DNA from: Ruminococcaceae bacterium UBA6857
Lineage (GTDB): Bacteria > Bacillota > Clostridia > Oscillospirales > Acutalibacteraceae
Length of the DNA: 8,164 nt
Reading direction: 5' to 3'
NCBI GenBank assembly: GCA_002451715.1
Contig: DKDD01000150.1
Span: 1-8,164, forward strand
Part shown: positions 5,002-8,164 of the stretch, one piece after another
How positions within the stretch are numbered: the first letter of the stretch is position 1
How the letters are laid out: each line of letters begins with the position of its first letter
Program-made: the position numbers and the translations under genes
Notes under the pieces: generated by a model
The model's database searches: none
What the model saw: only the letters and a program-made list of their open reading frames with translations
What the model was told of the DNA's origin: nothing

Positions 5002-6879
5002 TCAGTTAGCGTCGGTGAAGTTTGCGTCGGTGTAACCTGCGTCGGTATAGCCGCCGTTATTTCCGCCCTGTGCACCCTGGTTGAAGTCCGCACCGCCGAA
5101 CGGAGCGCCCTGCTGACCTGCCGCACCCTGTGCGCCGGCCTGTGCCTGAGCCTGCTGATAAAGCTTTTCCGAAATCTTATAGAAAGCCTGCTGAAGAGCT
5201 TCTTTTTCGTTCTTGATGAGGTTCATATCCTGACCGCTCAATGCGTTCTTGAGAGAATCGATCTTTGACTGAAGGTCGGCCTTGTCGTTTGCGTCAAACT
5301 TGTCGCCTTCTTCGGAGATGATCTTTTCGCACTGATATACCATCTGGTCGGCTTCGTTTCTTGTGTCAACCTCTTCGCGGCGCTTCTTGTCTTCTTCGGC
5401 AAACTGTTCTGCGTCGTGAACAGCCTTTTCGATGTCTTCCTTAGACATGTTGCTTGAAGCGGTGATTGAAATTGACTGCTCTTTGCCGGTGCCGAGGTCC
5501 TTTGCGGAAACGTGAACAATGCCGTTTGCGTCGATGTCGAAAGTAACTTCGATTTGAGGAACACCGCGGCGGGCCGGCATAATTCCGTCAAGGCTGAAAA
5601 TGCCGAGCGTCTTGTTGTCTTTTGCAAATTCACGTTCACCCTGAAGAACATGAACTTCAACTGACGGCTGATTGTCAACTGCGGTTGAGAAGATCTGGCT
5701 CTTCTTTGTGGGGATAGTTGTGTTTCTTTCAATAACCTTTGTGTTGATGCCGCCCATGGTTTCAATACCGAGTGAAAGCGGAGTAACATCAAGAAGAAGA
5801 AGTCCCTTTACATCACCGCCGAGAACGCCGCCCTGGAGGCATGCGCCGATTGCAACACATTCATCGGGGTTAATTCCCTTGAACGGCTCTTTGCCGATGA
5901 ACTTTTTAATTGCTTCGGTAACAGCCGGGATTCTTGATGAACCGCCGACCATGAGAACCTTGTCAATGTCGGAAGTGTTGAGTCCGGAGTCGCTCATTGC
6001 CTGGCGAACCGGTCCCATTGTTGCTTCAACAAGGTCTGCGGTAAGTTCGTTGAACTTTGCTCTTGTGAGGGTTGCTTCAAGGTGTTTCGGACCTGTTGCG
6101 TCTGCGGTGATGAACGGAAGGCTGATTGAAGAGGAGGTTACGCCGGAAAGCTCAATCTTTGCTTTTTCGGCTGCTTCCTTGATTCTCTGCATTGCCATTT
6201 TGTCCGAACGAAGGTCAACGCCCTGCTCAGCTTTGAAGTTGTTAACAAGCCAGTCCATAATTCTCTGGTCAAAGTCGTCGCCGCCGAGGTGGTTGTTACC
6301 TGCGGTTGCAAGAACTTCCTGAACGCCGTCGCCCATTTCGATGATTGAAACATCGAATGTGCCGCCGCCGAGGTCGTAAACCATAACTTTCTGGTCGTCT
6401 TCTTTGTCAATGCCGTATGCAAGAGCTGCGGCTGTCGGCTCGTTGATGATTCTCTTAACTTCAAGACCGGCAATTTTACCTGCGTCCTTTGTTGCCTGAC
6501 GCTGAGCGTCGGTGAAGTATGCCGGAACGGTGATGACTGCTTCGGTAACTTTTTCGCCGAGATAAGCTTCTGCGTCGGCTTTAAGTTTTTGAAGAATCAT
6601 TGCAGAAATTTCCTGCGGAGTATAGCTCTTTCCGTCAATGGTTACATGATAGTTTGAACCCATCTGACGTTTGATTGAAGAGATTGTTCTTTCGGGGTTT
6701 GTGATTGCCTGTCTCTTTGCAACCTGACCGACAAGTCTTTCACCTGTCTTTGAAAATGCAACAACCGACGGGGTTGTTCTTGCGCCTTCTGCGTTAGCGA
6801 TAACAACGGGTTCGCCGCCTTCGATAACTGCTACGCATGAGTTTGTTGTGCCAAGGTCAATACCTATAATCTTTGCCAT
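5002..6879 (-). CDS. dnaK: Chaperone DnaK (Hsp70)
   Basis: DnaK is the ATP-driven Hsp70 that binds exposed hydrophobic segments in the cytoplasm, working with DnaJ and GrpE. The nucleotide-binding domain (about 1-355) shows all three Hsp70 signatures: IDLGTTNS at 7-14, VYDLGGGTFDVSI at 167-179 and VLMVGGSSRIPAV at 308-320. The interdomain linker LLLLDVTP (360-367) is preceded by G359, where Asp is common. The substrate-binding beta domain (about 368-478) and helical lid (about 479-575) follow, then a Q/G/A-rich disordered tail. The nucleotide domain lacks the extra loop of Gram-negative DnaK, as in other Firmicutes. The tail ends in three TDA repeats rather than the usual acidic EEVD-like end. 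The length (625) is normal. The ATG at 6879 has GGAGG eight bases upstream. Confidence 0.99.
   Translation of the reverse strand: MAKIIGIDLGTTNSCVAVIEGGEPVVIANAEGARTTPSVVAFSKTGERLVGQVAKRQAITNPERTISSIKRQMGSNYHVTIDGKSYTPQEISAMILQKLKADAEAYLGEKVTEAVITVPAYFTDAQRQATKDAGKIAGLEVKRIINEPTAAALAYGIDKEDDQKVMVYDLGGGTFDVSIIEMGDGVQEVLATAGNNHLGGDDFDQRIMDWLVNNFKAEQGVDLRSDKMAMQRIKEAAEKAKIELSGVTSSSISLPFITADATGPKHLEATLTRAKFNELTADLVEATMGPVRQAMSDSGLNTSDIDKVLMVGGSSRIPAVTEAIKKFIGKEPFKGINPDECVAIGACLQGGVLGGDVKGLLLLDVTPLSLGIETMGGINTKVIERNTTIPTKKSQIFSTAVDNQPSVEVHVLQGEREFAKDNKTLGIFSLDGIMPARRGVPQIEVTFDIDANGIVHVSAKDLGTGKEQSISITASSNMSKEDIEKAVHDAEQFAEEDKKRREEVDTRNEADQMVYQCEKIISEEGDKFDANDKADLQSKIDSLKNALSGQDMNLIKNEKEALQQAFYKISEKLYQQAQAQAGAQGAAGQQGAPFGGADFNQGAQGGNNGGYTDAGYTDANFTDAN
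5008..5052 (-). repeat. Three 15-bp tandem repeats at the 3' end of dnaK
   Basis: Three consecutive 15-bp units, each starting GCGTCGGT on the plus strand, encode Y-T-D-A-G, Y-T-D-A-N and F-T-D-A-N as the last 15 residues of DnaK. The first eight bases are identical and the rest vary, which points to an older duplication. The unit keeps the reading frame. Confidence 0.85.
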
Positions 6880-6916
6880 AATTTATTCCTCCAAATGATG
6901 TAATATCAAAATTTAA

Positions 6917-6946
6917 TTTATATGAAGAACCTTAATTTTTGCTCAA
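6917..6946 (-). promoter_or_regulatory. Possible weak internal promoter before dnaK
   Basis: In the 79-base grpE-dnaK gap the minus strand reads TTGAGC (6941-6946), 18 bases, then TATAAA (6917-6922): four of six and five of six consensus matches. The gap is AT-rich, so such a match can arise by chance. If real, it would give basal dnaK-dnaJ transcription independent of the heat-shock promoter. No CIRCE element accompanies it. Confidence 0.3.
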
Positions 6947-6958
6947 GGTTTTCATTTT

Positions 6959-7522
6959 TCAGTTTGCAACCTGAACCATTGCGGGTCTCAGGATTCTGTC
7001 GCCGAGGCGATAGCCTTTTGAAAAAACCTGGGCAACAACGTTTTCGCCCAATGTTTCGTCTTCGGTGTGCATAACGCCGTTGTGGATGTTCGGGTCAAAA
7101 GAATCACCCTTTTCGCCGAACGCTTCAACGCCGAGCTTTTTAAGCGTTTCGCAAAAGCTTGAGTAAATCATCTCAACGCCTTTTTTATAGCTTTCAAGGT
7201 CGGTGTCGCCTGCGCTTATCGCGCGTTCGAAATTATCGAGAACACCGAGAAGTTCTTTAAGGCAGTCGGCTTTTGAATCACCGTAGGCGGCTTCTTTTTC
7301 TCTTGCGGTGCGTTTTCTGTAATTATCGTATTCCGCAAGCGTTCTGATGTGTGCCTCTTTTGCGGCGGCAAGTTCTTTTTGAAGCTTTTCGGTTTCCGAT
7401 TCGCCTTTTTCCTTTTTGTTTTTGTCTTCTTTTTTTTCGGAAGCCTTTTCGGTTTTTTCCTCTTTAACCTCGGCTTCTATTTGTTCTTTCTTTTCGTCGG
7501 GTTCTTTTTTTGTTTTAGCCAT
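6959..7522 (-). CDS. grpE: GrpE, nucleotide exchange factor of DnaK
   Basis: GrpE is a cytoplasmic dimer that drives ADP release from DnaK. The 187-residue protein has a very charged, Lys/Glu-rich disordered N-terminus (about 1-42), then the long dimerising helix (about 43-90, with AEYDNYRKR) and a four-helix region around LDNFERA. The C-terminal beta domain contacts DnaK and holds the GrpE signature (SFDPNIHNGVMH... GYRLGDRILRPAMV...). Two ATGs are possible. The first (7526-7528) directly abuts GGAGG with no spacer, so the second, six bases downstream (7520-7522), is preferred because it has the proper six-base spacing. With that start the gene overlaps the end of hrcA by eight bases, implying coupled translation. 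The charged N-terminus is typical of Clostridia. Confidence 0.97.
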   Translation of the reverse strand: MAKTKKEPDEKKEQIEAEVKEEKTEKASEKKEDKNKKEKGESETEKLQKELAAAKEAHIRTLAEYDNYRKRTAREKEAAYGDSKADCLKELLGVLDNFERAISAGDTDLESYKKGVEMIYSSFCETLKKLGVEAFGEKGDSFDPNIHNGVMHTEDETLGENVVAQVFSKGYRLGDRILRPAMVQVAN

Positions 7523-8164
7523 TGTCATCCTCCTTTTTTACCGGCTCATCGTCAAATGTGTCTGTGAGAATTTTGCTCACAAGTTCGGTCAAATATTCAA
7601 TTCCGGGGATAAGCTTTGCATAATCAAGCCTTGTCGGACCGATGATTCCGATTGCGCCGGTCTCATGACCTTTGATGTTGTATCTTGAAATAATCATGCT
7701 TGTGTTTTCAAGCTGACGGAACATATTTTCTTTTCCGATTGTGACGGAAAGAGCTCCTTTGTTTGCCGAAACGGCGCGTTCAAGCTTTTCGCCCTCATCA
7801 AAAAACTGCATCATTTCAAAAACGTTGTCGTCAAGTTCACGGTGGTGAAGAAGATTTTGTTCGCCCTCAAGGTGAATTTCGGCTTGAACGGCTTTTGAAG
7901 CAATGTCGGCAAGATATGAAAACAGCGGACTCATTGAAAGTGCGCCGGCGCCGAGCGAAGCGACAAGCGTTTGAATCATAACGGTTCCGATATCGCTGAC
8001 CGGTCTTCCGATGAAAGTTTCTTCGGTGATTCGATAGAAGTTTGAAACCATTTCCGGTGTAAGTTCGGTATCGGTTCGGCAAATTCCGTTTTTGATGATT
8101 CCCGATGAAGTTATGAGAACAATCATCGCAAGACGCGTTCCGACGGGAATAAGTTCAATCTTTT
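7515..8164 (-). CDS. hrcA: Heat-inducible transcription repressor HrcA, N-terminus beyond the window
   Basis: HrcA is the repressor that binds CIRCE operators and controls the class I heat-shock operon; its folding by GroEL links repression to chaperone supply. The visible 215 residues are the central and C-terminal regions. They include IELIPVGTRLAMIVLITSSGIIKN, a GAF-like part, and the conserved AIGIIGPTRLDYAKLIPGIEYL near the end. The frame stays open to the right edge. The first internal ATG (8126) is not the real start, because conserved HrcA sequence continues upstream of it. About 125 residues with the winged-helix DNA-binding domain should lie to the right, as the family is about 340 residues long. 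The end overlaps grpE. The short acidic KKEDDNG tail is ordinary. Confidence 0.96.
   Translation of the reverse strand, partial: KIELIPVGTRLAMIVLITSSGIIKNGICRTDTELTPEMVSNFYRITEETFIGRPVSDIGTVMIQTLVASLGAGALSMSPLFSYLADIASKAVQAEIHLEGEQNLLHHRELDDNVFEMMQFFDEGEKLERAVSANKGALSVTIGKENMFRQLENTSMIISRYNIKGHETGAIGIIGPTRLDYAKLIPGIEYLTELVSKILTDTFDDEPVKKEDDNG
7529..7533 (-). promoter_or_regulatory. Ribosome binding site that decides the grpE start
   Basis: GGAGG on the minus strand directly touches the first in-frame ATG (7528) and lies six bases from the second (7522). Only the second spacing is efficient, so the start is moved two codons downstream. Confidence 0.8.

Noticed and set aside
3705..5009. Long plus-strand open frame opposite dnaJ
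   Set aside because: It is the antisense shadow of a fully conserved dnaJ. Its cysteine- and alanine-rich product reflects the reverse reading of glycine-rich codons, and there is no ribosome site or family match.
5672..6322. Plus-strand open frame opposite dnaK
   Set aside because: It lies wholly within the conserved dnaK sequence on the other strand, with no ribosome site or recognisable domain.
6928..6954. Six-base hairpin (AACCTT/AAGGTT) between grpE and dnaK
   Set aside because: The stem is short and AT-rich, the loop is long and there is no U-tract, so it is not distinguishable from chance.
6880..7522. A CIRCE operator within the heat-shock operon
   Set aside because: No TTAGCACTC-N9-GAGTGCTAA-like repeat was found here or in the other gaps. 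The operator is expected upstream of hrcA, outside the window.

Overview
The window looks chromosomal and comes from a Firmicute, most likely a member of the Clostridia (possibly an uncultured gut Oscillospirales-type organism). The main support is the class I heat-shock gene order hrcA-grpE-dnaK-dnaJ. Further support comes from a DnaK of Gram-positive type, strong AGGAGG-type ribosome sites, sigma-A promoters, a DUF348/G5/3D cell-wall protein, and a LexA box of the Gram-positive (GAAC-N4-GTTC) type. The genus cannot be named from the sequence alone.

Right part (about 3685-8164, minus strand): hrcA (its N-terminal part lies beyond the right edge), grpE, dnaK and dnaJ are read right to left as one operon. 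The operon ends in an intrinsic terminator at 3677-3720. HrcA represses the operon, and DnaK, its J-domain co-chaperone DnaJ and its nucleotide-exchange factor GrpE form one protein-folding machine. No CIRCE operator is visible, so the main promoter must lie to the right of the window. A stem-loop separates dnaK from dnaJ.

Middle (2366-3680): a plus-strand gene for a membrane-anchored DUF348-G5-3D protein, probably involved in peptidoglycan remodelling, starts from a textbook promoter (TTGACA-17-TATAAT). It converges on the heat-shock operon.

Left part (1-2365, minus strand): a compact phage-derived cassette diverges from the 3D gene. Its order is a receptor-binding/fibre-like protein with a short collagen-like segment, a previously hidden 40-residue hydrophobic peptide, an M23 peptidase with an SH3b-like tail (endolysin-like), a small membrane protein with one transmembrane helix and a coiled coil, and the first codons of another gene that looks like a phage holin. 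Two of the junctions are ATGA overlaps.

The cassette has its own promoter (TTGACA-17-TAAAAT). A near-perfect LexA/SOS box sits inside a 26-bp inverted repeat immediately upstream of it. The most interesting reading is a DNA-damage-inducible fibre/lysin/holin cassette placed between housekeeping genes and headed by its own SOS promoter, rather than lying behind tail-assembly genes. Whether it is a domesticated lysis or release system, the start of a tailocin, or the edge of a decayed prophage depends on the genes to the left of position 1.
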